64,000 bases of DNA. Origin: Heterodera schachtii (taxonomy: Eukaryota > Nematoda > Chromadorea > Rhabditida > Heteroderidae). This document shows positions 13,501 through 25,212 of the stretch, one piece after another. The stretch lies in assembly GCA_023374025.1 (NCBI GenBank), contig SIJG01000046.1:212707-276706 (forward strand). Direction: 5' to 3'. The notes beneath the pieces were generated by a model, which saw only the letters and a list, made by a program, of their open reading frames with translations, was not told the DNA's origin and did not search any database. The first letter of the stretch is position 1, and each line of letters starts with the position of its first letter. The position numbers were made by a program, and so were the translations under genes.

Positions 13501-15198
13501 ATACGCTTGGCGCTGAAGACTTTGAAAAACTGGAGCCCACCGTTTACCGCTCGTTGCGTAGCATTGCGCAAACAGAAACTGCTGAAGAATTTGACGAATT
13601 GGAATTGGTAAGTGACACCTGCTGGGCACACTAATTTTGTTTGTTAGTAAAAAGTGGGTGTTCTGATCTGATGAAAGTAGTTCGCTTATCAATTTTTAAT
13701 TTCAGTTTTTCACATACCCTGGCGACCTGGCACTGGAGTTGGTCAAGGGTGGAAAGAATGTCCAAGTCACGAAAGCAAACTGCAAACAATTTATGGAGGT
13801 GATTTGTGAATTTGTTAAGTCATTTTCTCATTTTTAATCCAAAATAATTGATCGTATTTAATTTAAGCAAATCCCAAATTTGGTAAAAAAGCCGTCTTTT
13901 CAGCTCGTGTTCAATTGGCGTCTTGTGGAGGGCGTCCGTGCCGAAATGGAGGCCCTTCGGCGCGGCTTTCAGCTGATCATTGGCAGCGATTCTCTTCAAA
14001 TTTTCACGCCCGACGAAATCTCCGAATTGTTCTGCGGCACCGACGACGCGGACGACAATGTGTGGAGCAAATCGGTGCTGCAACATTGCATCCGCCCGGT
14101 AAGCCCCACAATTGCTTTCACTCATTCGGCACCAATTAATGGCTTAATTAATATGCCACCAATTTATTGTCTTTTCTTTTTTCCATTTGCGTTTTTGGTG
14201 GCTTGTTTGGTCCCATATTTAATTTCTAAATTGTATGGCTGATTAAAAATCTCAAAAATTTGCTATTGTTTCTAATCACTTTTTTAATTTAATTTTTTAT
14301 AATCCGTATTTTTAATGTTTATTTTCCATAAATTTAATTTCCAGGACCATGGATATACATACGACTCGCAGCAAATCAAATGGCTGATCGACATGCTGCA
14401 CGGATTTCCCAAAGAGAAGGTGGTTTCATTTTTTATTTGTTCTTTGGGCTCTATTCAAATTATTTCAAATTTATATATATTTTCTGAATTGTAGTTCGGG
14501 TGGTTCCGTGCCCCCCCCCCCAAGTCAAAACCCTTGGAACGTCCCGCGTCCCCCCTGGTTTCATTCATTTGATTTTTTGTTTAGCGTCGTCGCTTTCTCC
14601 AATTTTGCACCGGTTCGCCCCGTTTGCCCGTCGGTGGTTTTAAGGGTTTGTCGCCTCCGCTGACTGTCGTCAAGAAAACCGCATCATTTGTCGGCAACGA
14701 AAACGAACTGCCGTCCGCGATGACTTGCTACAACGTATGGGGAGGAGAAAAACCCTCCATTTATTAATAATTGTGTACAAATGTTAATTTTTTTTTTCTT
14801 TTTCAGTACCTTAAAATACCTCCGTACGAAAGCTACAACACATTCTTGGACCGTTTTGAAGTCAGTTATATATAAATAATATTCATAATGATGTTTTTTT
14901 GTTTGGCATTCGTTGCTTATTCCCCCCCCCCCCCCCCCCCTCCTATCTGAAAAAAATATGTGTTAAGTCTTTGGTCGTTCGTGAATATTACATTTGCGCA
15001 GTTAATCTCCCGGTCTTAAAAGAACGACAAACAATTTAACTTCGTGCTCAGAAACCCCGAAAACCCTTGGAAAAACATTGGGAGTTTCACCCTCCATAAC
15101 ACTCCCTATTTTATTTGTTTATTTCATTTAGTTTTTTTCACAAATTGCCATATTTTCAGGTCGCTCTTCAACATGTGTACAGCTTCTTCTTGACTTAA
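1515..15198 (+). CDS. TRIP12-like: TRIP12-type HECT E3 ubiquitin-protein ligase
   Basis: A HECT-type E3 accepts ubiquitin on its active-site cysteine and transfers it to substrates; TRIP12 acts mainly in the nucleus. Exons, read from splice sites and homology: 1515-1677, 1856-1944, 2768-2968, 3533-3690, 3804-3875, 4052-4269, 4992-5095, 5673-5753, 5806-5847, 6110-6193, 6254-6442, 6499-6677, 6817-6881, 6930-7142, 7407-7588, 7817-7957, 8051-8190, 8543-8665, 8737-8835, 8885-9092, 9342-9388, 9488-9618, 9802-9916, 9962-10063, 10114-10254, 10404-10496, 10626-10791, 11114-11236, 11315-11603, 11703-11788, 11837-11861, 11969-12140, 12728-12818, 12876-12998, 13053-13207, 13449-13607, 13706-13798, 13904-14098, 14345-14419, 14585-14734, 14807-14860, 15160-15198. 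The low-complexity Ser/Gly N-terminus is followed by armadillo-like repeats (exons 7-16), a TRIP12-like middle and a C-terminal HECT domain. The catalytic Cys is in [13 protein letters not shown] (codon 14726-14728). The exons total 5375 nt, one short of a multiple of three, because of a probable missing T in exon 11. Predicted about 1791 aa; human TRIP12 is near 2000. The WWE domain is not found. Start at 1515 is the least certain part. Confidence 0.93.
2154..2618. repeat. Foldback element in intron 2 of the HECT ligase gene
   Basis: The left end ('ggtaacactgccgatggtac', 2154 onward) is matched in inverted form by 'gtaccatcggcagtattacc' ending at 2618. The inner arms also pair ('gatcacgaatatgacatcat' against 'atggatgtcatattcatgat'). 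Related sequence ('gaattcgtggtcagcaacccc' type) recurs just outside, near 4510, near 15040 and at 15820-16110, so this is a dispersed family. No target-site duplication was resolved. Confidence 0.65.
3003..3370. repeat. Partial copy of the CAAGGGCGTA MITE in intron 3
   Basis: Begins with CAAGGGCGTAtctAG at 3003, close to the left terminal repeat of the complete element at 46171. It then has poly-G/poly-C runs, the GC palindrome at 3181-3204 and a second C-run near 3345. No right terminal repeat is recognisable. Confidence 0.65.
5117..5572. repeat. Foldback element in intron 7 of the HECT ligase gene
   Basis: The left arm ('aagaattggtgtcccgac' at 5132, then 'gcgctgatcacgaatctgag' near 5198) is matched inverted by 'gtcgggacaccaattctt' near 5536-5552 and 'ctcagattcgtgatcagcgc' near 5466. 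The arms are nearly 100 bp. The middle holds a pol III B-box-like 'ggttcgagtcc' at about 5378, but no A-box at the right distance. Confidence 0.75.
8238..8490. repeat. Palindrome MITE fragment with G/C homopolymers in intron 17
   Basis: A run of about 14 G, then 'tacgta', then about 24 C, followed by AT-rich DNA and a degenerate copy of the GC palindrome (8453-8477). It resembles the copies at 3003 and 46171. The homopolymers make this stretch prone to assembly error. Confidence 0.6.
12200..12504. repeat. Long foldback element in intron 32 of the HECT ligase gene
   Basis: Begins 'tatcagttccccccc' and ends with the inverse 'gggggggaactgata' (12490-12504). Inside these, about 60 bp arms pair almost perfectly ('gagaaatttttaaaaaaa' at 12249 with the inverse near 12470, including 'ttactaacttagaaattttt'). 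It sits between two HECT-domain exons and would form a strong hairpin in the pre-mRNA. It has no coding capacity. Confidence 0.8.
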
Positions 15199-15407
15199 AG
15201 AAGCTTCGGAAATATGTGATGACAATGTGTTTATAAAATATGAAAATGTTTAACTTTTTTGTGTGTGTGCGACACTTTTATTGAATAAATTTGTGTGACT
15301 GAAACGGTTTTGTTTTGGCTCCTAAGATTTGCTTTCTCAAATATTTTTTTCACAGTGTAATAGTCTTTTGATTTCGTTGTTTTCGTTGACATTTTCTCCG
15401 TTTTGTT

Positions 15408-16592
15408 ATGCCCATTTCTGCTACGCTTGAGGCCATTGAGAGCAGAAAATTGGCCGATTTGAAGGTCCACCGGCGAAGGGAGGGGGGGGTTTGGGGTTGA
15501 ATTCGTTCCCCCATTTAAATTTGGTTGTTTTCATGTGCCTTTGTCCACCTTTTCCAACCCCAACAATTAAAAGTGCCATTCTCAACTTTCTTCCCCATGC
15601 CATAGTTGTCCAACGACCAACTTGACGAGGCGGACCAATTGCTGTCGGAGGCGGATGTCCACCTGGACACTCTGTTGGCACCGCCGCTGGAGCGTGGCCT
15701 CTTTTACATGTCCAAATTTATGTTGGCGCGAAAGCGATGGAAACAATCGCCGGCGGAGAATGAAAAAGGCGTGAATTCTTTAGGATTTTTTGGAAATGAC
15801 AAAATTGCTTTCACTTCATAATCAGCGCCCACGAAATCCTAACAGAAAACACCTCAAAATCGCATTACCCGAATTCGAACAAAAAAGTCAAAATTCACAT
15901 TTATGTTCGTATCTGTATGGAATGACCGTTTTGTGATGTTGAAATGCTTTTTGACTGGATTTAGCTTATTTTGATCAATTTTGAACAAAAGTGAGAATTT
16001 TGAATTTCAACTTTTTGTTCGAGTTCGGGTCCGGGATTGAAATTAGTCAAAATGAATGTTGGATTCGGGTGCTCCGACCCAAAAACATGTTTTCACAACT
16101 TTTTGAACAAAAAAATATTTCAAAAAGGCTCACCAAATATATGTAGATAGAATTACCCAAAAAACATTGAAATTTTAATTTATTATAAAATTTTTTTTAT
16201 TCACGAACAATGGATGTTAATCTGAATACGAAGCTCCTCACTTCCATCCCCCCTCCCTTGCAGAAATGAGCCGGGCCTGCTTCTACCTGGACAAAGCGCT
16301 CAAAGTGTTCCACCGCCGTTTCCCCGCAATGGCCGCAAAAGCGGTGAAAGAGGCGGCACTGTTCGGCGACGAAATGGGCAACAAAAGGGTGCGCAATGTG
16401 GCAGCAACAATTCTCTACACAATGCCATTGAAACGGGAGGAAGAGGAGGCAAATGATGAGGGGGAGGAGGGAGGAAAAGAAGGGCACGGCACAGCGGAGG
16501 AAACGGAGGAGGACGAGCAGAAGCAGCAAATGTTGAAGAATGAGGAGGAGGAGGAGGAAGTGGACCAGAATTTGTGTCCCCCCAAATCATAA
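15408..16592 (+). CDS. Uncharacterised protein with acidic C-terminus
   Basis: I do not recognise the family. Three exons join in phase: 15408-15464, 15606-15768 and 16264-16592, giving 182 aa. The second intron begins GC (aaag|gcgtga) and ends cag, so it is a GC-AG intron. The N-terminal two thirds looks helical (LDEADQLLSEADVHLDTLL, then RACFYLDKALKVFHRRFP), possibly TPR-like helices. The last 50 residues are very rich in Glu (EEEEEE), ending in CPPKS. The ATG lies 210 bp after the HECT ligase stop on the same strand, a distance that would allow a nematode operon, but no obvious trans-splice acceptor sits directly upstream. No signal peptide or membrane segment is seen. Confidence 0.75.
15820..16110. 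repeat. Inverted repeat in intron 2 of the acidic-tail gene
   Basis: 'cattacccgaattcgaacaaaaaagtcaaaattc' at about 15862 is inverted at about 15992-16040 ('gaattttgaatttcaactttttgttcgagttcgggt'), with flanking 'aatcagcgcccacgaaatcc' against 'ggattcgggtgctccgaccc'. It belongs with the repeat seen at 2154-2618. Confidence 0.5.
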
Positions 16593-18639
16593 TGGATAAA
16601 AAGTCGTCAATTTGTGTCTAATGGACTTTATATTTTTGTGTGCCAATTCCCTCCCCCCGGAATTCGTTTGTATTGGGAGGTCAGGCGATCTTCTCCCCCT
16701 CCTAATGTCCTAATATTTAATTTTTATGTATTTATTCTCAAATAAAAATGTGCCATCTGAATGGTGAGTTCATTTACTCTGACGACTCATATGTATTAAC
16801 CTAAAAAGTTTAGTTTTTTTTTTGATTTAATACGTTTTTTTAAAATTTCTTTATCGAGTTCATTCTTCAATTTGTTGCTCAGATTTGAAAATTTACGTAA
16901 ATGGACATGAAAAAAGATGTTGATTTAAAAGTTGGAATCTTTTTCACTTAAGCACACAGTAAAAAATGTTTTCATTTTATAGCAGGAAGCAAAACATTGA
17001 AAAATCCAATCCAACTTTTCCCAACCCAAAAAACTCCGAACCCTGACCGATTTGGCAACCCCGGCCTGACTTTTCCCAATCCTGGAAAAATCCCGAACCC
17101 TGACCGATTTGGGCAACCGCGACCCGACTTCCCAACCCGGCGCCGGGGTTTCATCCCTAATATTTGAAATCCATCCATTATCTTTTAATATTTAAAAAAT
17201 AAAACAATGAATAAATAATATTTAAAAATCATGGTAATTGATTCTTCGTGAAGTGGTGGATTGACATATTCTCTCCCCATTGATGCATTTTCCATCAAAA
17301 AATTGCGAAGTCGGGGATTAAAAATGAACAAATTGAGCGTTAAAATGGCTGAGAAACATTTTTGTCGTATTAACTTTAAAAAATGATAATAAATAATAAA
17401 ATGTGTAATGATAATGTGACTAATGGCGAGGAAAGATGAGAAAGAGACGTCTTTTTTTGCTTCTTCTCCGTTTGATTTTGTGCTGTTACTCATCCGCATT
17501 ATCTTCGCCTCAAAAGCATATGAATTCAACAGTTTTTTGCATTCTTCCCTATTTTCATTTTATTTTAAAAATATTTTTGTTTAATTTTAAATAATTTTGA
17601 CACAAAAAACTGTTTCTAAATTGTCCAATTCACTTTCCAAGTACAAGATTGCAATTATTACCCAAGTTCGTAACGGGGAAAATTTGTGAAATCCAAGTGA
17701 ACATGAAAATTTAATCAACACGTAAGCCGAATGCAAAAAATTTTAAACTTTTACTATAAAATGGACATTTTTTACATTCAGTTGCAAAAATGATTTTCCA
17801 AGTACAATCTTGGAAATTCTTCGCCGTTGTTAAAAATAATGCGACAAGAAAAACAATAACTTTTTACCAATTTATTATTATTTCATTTACTTACTATTTC
17901 ATCATTTAATGAGTTTGGATTTCGTTGGATTACTCCAAAATTTGCTCATTTTTAATAAAATAAATATCATTACGTTATTAACTGTTGATTTGCTTTTCCC
18001 TATTTTCGAGTGACGTTGTTTTCTGCTGTTTGTCAGCAGCAGCAAACATTCGCTGCCAAGTGAATAGCGAATCAACCCAAATTAAAAAAAATTAATCTGA
18101 AGTCTGAATAAATAAAATAATTTTCGAACGGGTTATTATATAAAAAAACTTCCTGAATGGGTTTTGCCATTAACCGTTAATTTCAATTCCCACCTATTTT
18201 TGAGTTTTCTCTTTTTTAAATTATAGTAACAAATAAAAAAAATATTCAAAAAAAAATGTTTGAGGTTTTTTATTTGTCATAATTTTCCTTTTAAGACGGG
18301 AGGAATTATTGGCTTTTAAGACAAAGTAAAATAAAGTCGACACATGGGACCGAGCTTTAATCTCTCTAAAAAATTTAAATTATTAATCGGGCATTTTTCC
18401 CATCCATTGTCAGTTTTCATACTGTAATCGGTTTGACTTTGAAGAGAAACATTTTATTGCAAACTCTGAGAATTTATTGGTCAAATGTATCAGGCTTTTT
18501 AGGCGCGCCATAAGCACCCTTACCGTATGCCTAACCGCTGACTACCATAATGCTATAACACCAATTTGTCCATTAGCGCATTAACTGACCCAATTGTCCA
18601 CCAAAAAATTTTATGAGTTTCCTCCCTTTCCGTCGTTGC
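16593..18639. other. Gene-free AT-rich stretch with a small tandem repeat
   Basis: A polyadenylation-type 'aataaa' lies at 16741, after the acidic-tail gene. At about 17007-17145 there are two copies of a unit of about 65 bp containing 'ccgaaccctgaccgatttgg'. The rest is AT-rich and I found no exon with believable splice sites. Confidence 0.5.
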
Positions 18640-19345
18640 CATTTTTAACGGTGTTTAATTGGGCCAGAGCTGAACATTTGACAGCAGCATGGCACCACTC
18701 ACTGCATGATGATCATGTGGACGGACACCTTTTGTCCTGCTTCATCGACTGCTGTTGTGTGGGCGGACAAAGGAATGAATGCGTGTGTTGTGACATTTGA
18801 TCACTCCGCTGACCCAATGATTTTTCACCGCAAAAACCCACGCATCCCACGGCCATTAATGCATGTGTTGTTCATCCATCATCCATTATTAATGGAGGAT
18901 GTTGTGCTGGTCCGTCCCATCCGTCGGCCAATCCGATCCGCAGTTGCCTTTTACCCATCCTCCGATCACCTCCCCCCCCCCCCCCCCCCCCTTGCCTCCC
19001 ATTCACTCATCCCCGGCCCACTTATCCATCCGATCGACGGATGGGGATGGAATACCCCAGCTGGGTATCCCCCTATCCCCACCCCCTTTGCTTCTCCCTT
19101 CACTCACTCTCAGCTGCAACATCCCTCGGGATTGGGCCGCCCGGGGCCGGCGATGGACTTGGCTCGGGATCACTGCGCGAGTAAATACCGGAAAGTCCTT
19201 CTCCCCCGCCCATTCCGTCCCATCACATGCATTTTGCTTGTGCTTTCCGGGACATGCATTGGAAGAATTGGGGACAAATATTATGATGGTGATGATGATG
19301 GTAATGATGTTCGTGCATTAATTGCGAGGTAGGCGAAGATGGAAG
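18640..19345. other. GC-rich block of unknown nature upstream of the chitinases
   Basis: Base composition rises sharply relative to both flanks. A 208-codon frame (18706-19332, +) and a 140-codon frame overlap it in different registers. Neither looks like a protein family I know, and an uninterrupted 600 bp exon would be unusual here. It contains a C run of about 19 at 18973 and 'gatggtgatgatgatggtaatgatg' near 19280. It could be regulatory, a relic, or inserted DNA. Confidence 0.35.
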
Positions 19346-19732
19346 CCAATTAATGCGGCCGACGCTTTTTTTGTGTGTAAAAAAAATTAATTTTTTACAA
19401 AAATCATTAATTTTCTCAAATTTTAAAAATTAGGAGGCTTGCCATGTTAGCACTTTCTCAACTCTTTGCTCCTCTTTTGCATTTATCAGAAACCGTTTAA
19501 AATTTCCCATCACATCTTTTATATTTTTTTAATCCAATAAATAAATTTGGAATTATTATTATTAAAAATATTTTTATCAATATCCTTTTAACATTTAATT
19601 TTTAAATGCTTAGTAATAATAAATTATATCAATTAATTATTATAATTGCTTAGTAATTTGTGCAGTTGGTCTCCTTATTTTAAAAAACAGTTAAGCATTT
19701 AATAATAAAAATAAACGCATTAATTCGCCCTA

Positions 19733-22700
19733 ATGTCTTTGCAACTCTCCAAACATTTGTTCAGCTTATCTACGGTTTTATTCATCATTTATTTTATTGG
19801 TGCGTTTTTTTAAAGAAAGCCTAATAATTAATTAATTAATTAGTGCTAAAACTAGTGGTAATGGGGGAGAAGCTAAAAGGCTGAAATGGAGATTATTCCA
19901 AATTTGGCATTTTTTTGCCAGATTTTCAACATCGATTCTTTAAGCCGGTGACAATGCTTCTTCGTCTACTGCCAGTGGCAATTACCTTCGGCCCTGCTAC
20001 TTCACCAATTGGGCACAGTACCGACAGGGCCGGGCCAAGTTCATGCCGGAGGATTACATCCCGGGACTGTGCACGCACATTCTGTACGCATTTGGATGGA
20101 TGAACGAGGACTACACGGCCAAGTGGGACAAATCAGGATTATTAAAAAATTATTGGGTTTCAAATTAATAACTAAGAATATAATTACCAGAAAAGAATTT
20201 CCACCCATTTTTGAAATTGACACTGAGTTGATGTTCTAGCAGAAAAGAGCGAATTTTATAAAAATAAACATTAAAAAGAATCCTAATTATAATTTAAGCA
20301 AATAAAAAGGCATTTAAATTCAGGGCCTATGACCCGGCCGATTTGCCAAGCGATTGGCAACCAAAAGGAATGTATTCTCGAGTGAACGCACTTAAGGTCA
20401 TAATAAAATGGGAAATAATAAAAAGTATTTTAAATTTGGAATGCCACGAGTAAAATCTTTCGGAAAATTAATTAATTAATTAATTTTAGGCTTTTGATCC
20501 GGTACTGAAAACGCTGCTTTCATTTGGCGGTTGGTCTTTTGGCACCCGACTTTTTCAGGGAATGTCCTCAAAGTGAGGCCAAAAAGGAATATTTTATTTT
20601 AATTTTTTTAATTTTAAATTCACAGTGAAGCGAACAGAAAAGTTTTCATCGATTCGTCAATTTTATTTGTGCGAAAGTACGGCTTCGATGGCATTGACAT
20701 CGACTGGGAATATCCAAACGGAGAAGCGGAGAGGCAAAACTTCAACAAATTTTTAAAGGCAGGCAAATGAATTAATAAGCAAAAATTAAATTGAAAATTC
20801 ATTTTCGCAGAAATCATGAGCAAAAGGATATTTCAATATTTAAATTAAAAAATGGTCATACTGTTAATTTTCATGCTCATTATCAGTAGAGACTAAAAAG
20901 TATAAATGTCGTGGCAAATTTTATTTCAATTTTTACAATGCAAAATTATTACAAAGTAAAACAGCAAAACAATAATAACTATTAGTTTTTATATGAAATT
21001 AATTTATTATGTAAATCGATACGTTTTAAATAAGGACAACATTGCCACAAATAAACTATTTAACAAAAGACTTTTGTGTGTTACCTTAAAACAGGAAAGA
21101 TACCTCATTAATGCATTCCCATTTTTCTTCAAATTTGAAAATATTTTTGTCATTCGAAAGAAATGATAGAATTTTTTTATCAAAATTTTTAACATTTATA
21201 AACAGACTCGATAAAACTCTAAAATAATTGCTTCTCAATAGGAACTGAAAGACGCTGTTGGGGCAGAAGCGTCTTCAAGCGGGAAGCCGCGTCTGCTGAT
21301 CACTGCTGCGGTTGCGGCGGGGACGGAAAACATTGAAAACGGATACGACATTCCGACAGTCGGAAAGTCGAGCAAAAATAAAATAAATTTTTTAAATTAT
21401 GAATTAAGTTTGAAAGGGTTCAAAATTCCAAATTTGAGAATATAAAATTTGTTAAAATGTCTGAAGAAATTTATAGCCTTAATAATTTACAAAAAAATCA
21501 CTTAAAAATATTTTTACTTTTCGTCGCTGCATTTTTTATTTCTCCGATTTTAATTACCGTTATTCGTTTTTATTTAATTTTTATTTTATTTTATGCTTAA
21601 GGCTCCTCGACTTTGTGCTTCTGATGAGCTACGACTTCCATGGTTCGTGGGAGCAGCAGACGGGGATGAACGCGCCATTGTACGGACGGTCCAAAGATTT
21701 GCCGGAGAAGCGTTTGTGGAATGTGGTCAGTCAGTGTCTTCCTATACATTTTAATTATTAATTAGTAATTATTTTTTAATTAAATTAATTTACTTTTATA
21801 TTTTATTGTAATTATTTTACAATAATAATTGAGTAAAATATGTTCATTTTTTAAATCAAATTTCATTAAAATTTCCAGTAACTAAATTTCCCTCATCAAA
21901 AATAGTTTTATCTTTTTTTTACGCATTTTTTACAGTTGCCGTTTTAGCCAAGCCATATGATAATTTTTGAAAATGTTTACCTATCTGCCTTCCCTACTAA
22001 TTTCTGCTTTTTAGGCCGGTGCTGCAAATTATTGGGCTGAAAAGGGCATGCCAAAATCAAAGGTCACATTTATTTTTATTTTTTTGTATGTTTAATATAA
22101 TTTTGTTATTAAAGATTATCATCGGAATCCCAACATATGGTAACAGAAATTTAAATCGAATTACCAAAAGCCTCTACGCATTATTATTTTATTATTTATT
22201 TTTAAATAATTTGAGGCCGTGGTTGGACTCTGAGCAACCCGCAACAATTCCGCGGCCTCGACGCACCGGGCCAAGCGGCAAAAGCCACAAAATTTGTCCA
22301 ATTGGCGGGCACTGGAGCATATTTTGAGGTGATGAAGAGGGAAATTATTAATCTATTATTGTATTAAAAATATTTTAAATTCAATTACATTACAAATTGA
22401 ATTTTAAATTAAAAATAAATCTTTAAAAGAGCGTCCCTTCAAATTTCAACTATATATTTTATGCTGCATCTACTTTGATATTATTATTTCTTAGCATATT
22501 TTAGGTCAGATTTGATGGGTCACTTAAAGGAAAATTTCAAAGAAATTTTATGGCTTTTTTAAAATAAGCCATAGATTGACAAGAAAAAGATGCCCAAATG
22601 TTCAAAATTTCTAAATCCGATCAAATCCCACCCTTCATTAAATATGTATTAATTAATATGCATACTAATTCAAAAATTTTTCTCTTGAGCAAATTAAAGC

Positions 22701-24918
22701 AAAAATTTTTAAGGCCCATTAAAATAAAATTTATTACTTTTTTCAATTTGTTTATTTTTATTTTAAATAAAAATTTGTTTTTTGTCTTTTTTAAGTTCTG
22801 CGAAATGTTGGCAAACGGTGCGCAGCGTTACGTGGACCGGGAAACGCTGGTGCCCTTTTTGGTGGCGGACAACGACCAATGGTTCAGCTACGACGACGTG
22901 GAGAGCATCAGAAACAAAGTGAATGAAAGCGCATTTCGAATTTCAAATTTGAAATGCTTTTGCTTCTTCAGCTCAGTTGGATTCGCCAAAACTCTTTCGG
23001 CGGCGCTTTCGTGTGGACTTTGGACTTTGACGATTTCAACGGACAATGCCCCGGCAGCCAACTCGGTACCGTACATTTATATGCAACCATAATTCGGAAT
23101 ATTTAATTTAATATTTGTGCCGTTTGTCCAGGCCGTTACCCGCTGATCCGCACAATTGCCCAAGAATTGGGCGGCATCCAACTCTCACAGACACCCGTCT
23201 CGGCACTTTCGAATGTAGAATTTTATTTAAATTAAAAATAATATTAAATTATATTTTGTTGACAGTCGCCTTCGCCGTCTACGGGCGCACCTTTGCCGGC
23301 TGTCACTAGGCCACCTCCGTTAGTAATTCAATCGACGACGAAAACACCGCCATTTGGACAGACTGTGGGGGGCATAAGGTGAGAGGATGGGTCAAAATGG
23401 AATTTTAAATTAAATATATTTTTAAATTTAAAATTTTAATAAAAGTTTATGAGGTCCTTTAAAGTGTGTCTGAATCGATGCTTTGCTACGGCCAAAAAGA
23501 CGGATTCAAAGCGATGTCCGCCCCATCGTTCAGAGAGGCATTTGTGCTGTGTCTCTCGGGTAAAGCAAAACATTTTAGCTTATTTAAAATTTGATTCCTT
23601 TCTTTAGGGAAGCCTTTCCGTATGCAATGCCCCGCGGGCCTCCAATTTAGCAGTGCCCTTGGCCATTGCTCTTATGTGGGCTAAGGGGGGGGGGGCGGGG
23701 TGAAGTGAAGGAAATTTATTTAAAATTATTAATATTTAAAAATATAATTAGTATTATATTGTTTATGATTTGCATTTTTTGAAGCCAACCTCACTCTCTT
23801 CGCTGGTCGTTGCTCCGGTGGACATCGACCGTACTCAGGCAAGGCACACAAATACAGCACAACAGTCATATCATTTTACAGAATACACCCCCCCCCCCCC
23901 TCCCCGAAATGAAAATAAAAAAATGAAAATTTTAAGCGTTTTAACAAAGCATTAAAAGTTAAATTTTTCACGGCGGCGTTTAACAAAATCGCCTGACCTT
24001 TTGTACCATTTTTTTTTTTGAAAATTTGACTAGCAAAATCGCCAAAATTAGTCGTTTTTGGTCGAAAAATGGCTACAAATTTTTGCTTTTCTCTCCCGGA
24101 GCTGAAATTTGAAAATAACACCAATTAAAAAATTTTTGGCCCGAAGAGAAAAAGAAAAAAGCTCTTCGGATTCCCGCCTCCGAAATTTTTTTCTAACTAC
24201 GGGCCTCTGCGAATTACATTGTTCTATCTAAATTTTTAAAATAAGTTACAATGAACTAAAAATAATTTAAAATTTAATTTTTTTTAAATTTAAACACAAA
24301 TTCTTTTCTGGTTCAGCGCAAAACTCCGTCCCACCATTATTTTGCCGCTGTTTTTTCGCTGAACAATGCCTACACCAGCAGCCAACCATCGCCCATCGCC
24401 AAAAACGAGTTGGAAATATCGAATAACAACAGCAACAACGGCAGCAACAAACGTTGGTCATTTTTCAAAAAAATATTATTTTTTTTGAGTTTTACTCAAT
24501 GGAAAGGTTTTAAAAAAAATTTCTAATGGTTAACTCTCCTAAAAAAGTCGATCCTATTTTTTAATTAATTGCGACCTAATTTTGTAATGACCATTTGAAT
24601 TATTAATTTAATGAATTTCAGCATTTGTCTGTGCGACTGATGGCTTCTTCGCTGACCCGTCCAGCTGTCAGCACTTTTACCGTTGTGTTGGTCCAATGGC
24701 TTATCGGTCCGTTTTGTATATTATTACATTAATAATATTTAAATAATTAAAATAATTTTAAAATATTTTTAATGATTTCATAATTTATTTCATTCCATCC
24801 ACTTTATATTCTTTTTAAATATCTGTTCCAAATGTTCAGTTTCGACTGTCCCATTGGGCTCCACTTCAGCAAAAAATTGTCAATGTGCGATCGGCCGAAC
24901 GAAGCAAACTGTGAATAA
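19733..24918 (+). CDS. GH18 chitinase with two CBM14 chitin-binding modules
   Basis: Family 18 endochitinase, predicted secreted, hydrolysing beta-1,4-GlcNAc polymers. Twenty exons: 19733-19799, 19945-20122, 20324-20396, 20490-20572, 20626-20758, 21242-21366, 21602-21725, 22015-22062, 22115-22139, 22216-22328, 22796-22918, 22972-23065, 23132-23214, 23266-23378, 23465-23559, 23608-23675, 23785-23838, 24317-24452, 24622-24706, 24840-24918; they sum to 1899 nt, 632 aa. A hydrophobic signal peptide fills exon 1. The catalytic domain runs from [18 protein letters not shown] to [14 protein letters not shown] with active-site motif [11 protein letters not shown] (exon 5), [24 protein letters not shown] and [16 protein letters not shown], all intact. 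A Ser/Thr/Pro linker follows, then two Cys-rich CBM14-type modules (CYGQKDGF...[25 protein letters not shown]...NEANCE). Introns 5 and 17 are GC-AG. Cyst-nematode chitinases of this type are known from subventral glands; the role here is inferred. Confidence 0.93.
23880..24200. repeat. Palindrome MITE fragment inside chitinase intron 17
   Basis: A run of about 14 C, 'ccccgaaatgaaaat', a degraded copy of the GC palindrome ('cacggcggcgtttaacaaaatcgcc' region near 23970) and the AT-rich body resemble the copies at 3003 and 46171. It is located between linker exons and is absent from the neighbouring chitinase copy, which lacks that part of the gene. Confidence 0.55.
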
Positions 24919-25212
24919 TTTAACAAATGTTTTCCTCATTTTTATTCTGTAAATTTTTGTGCGTGAACTGCATAAATTTGTAAAAAGAATTTCCGATATA
25001 AAAAGCGAATTGAGTCTCAGCTAACATTGCCAATTTAATGATCATTTGGGGGACTGCTTGAGAATCTCGCTTTATAATCCTTTAAGCAGTCCTTATACTG
25101 TAGGGATGACTAATTAATTGTAATTTTTATTAAAAATTTAAGAAATTCATTTATAAAACTGAGAAAAGATTTTTGGCATTTATATTAAAAATAAACGCAT
25201 TAATTCGCCCTA

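Noticed and set aside
16300..16590. Long minus-strand frame antisense to the acidic-tail exon
   Set aside because: It mirrors the Glu-rich coding sequence (GAG/GGA repeats read as Leu/Pro); the plus strand has spliced, in-phase exons.
17185..17529. 114-codon minus-strand frame
   Set aside because: Phe/Ile/Lys-rich translation of AT-rich DNA, no splice context or homology.
18706..19332. 208-codon plus-strand frame in the GC-rich block
   Set aside because: No family resemblance, competing open frame in another register, contains a poly-C-derived proline run; kept only as an unexplained block.
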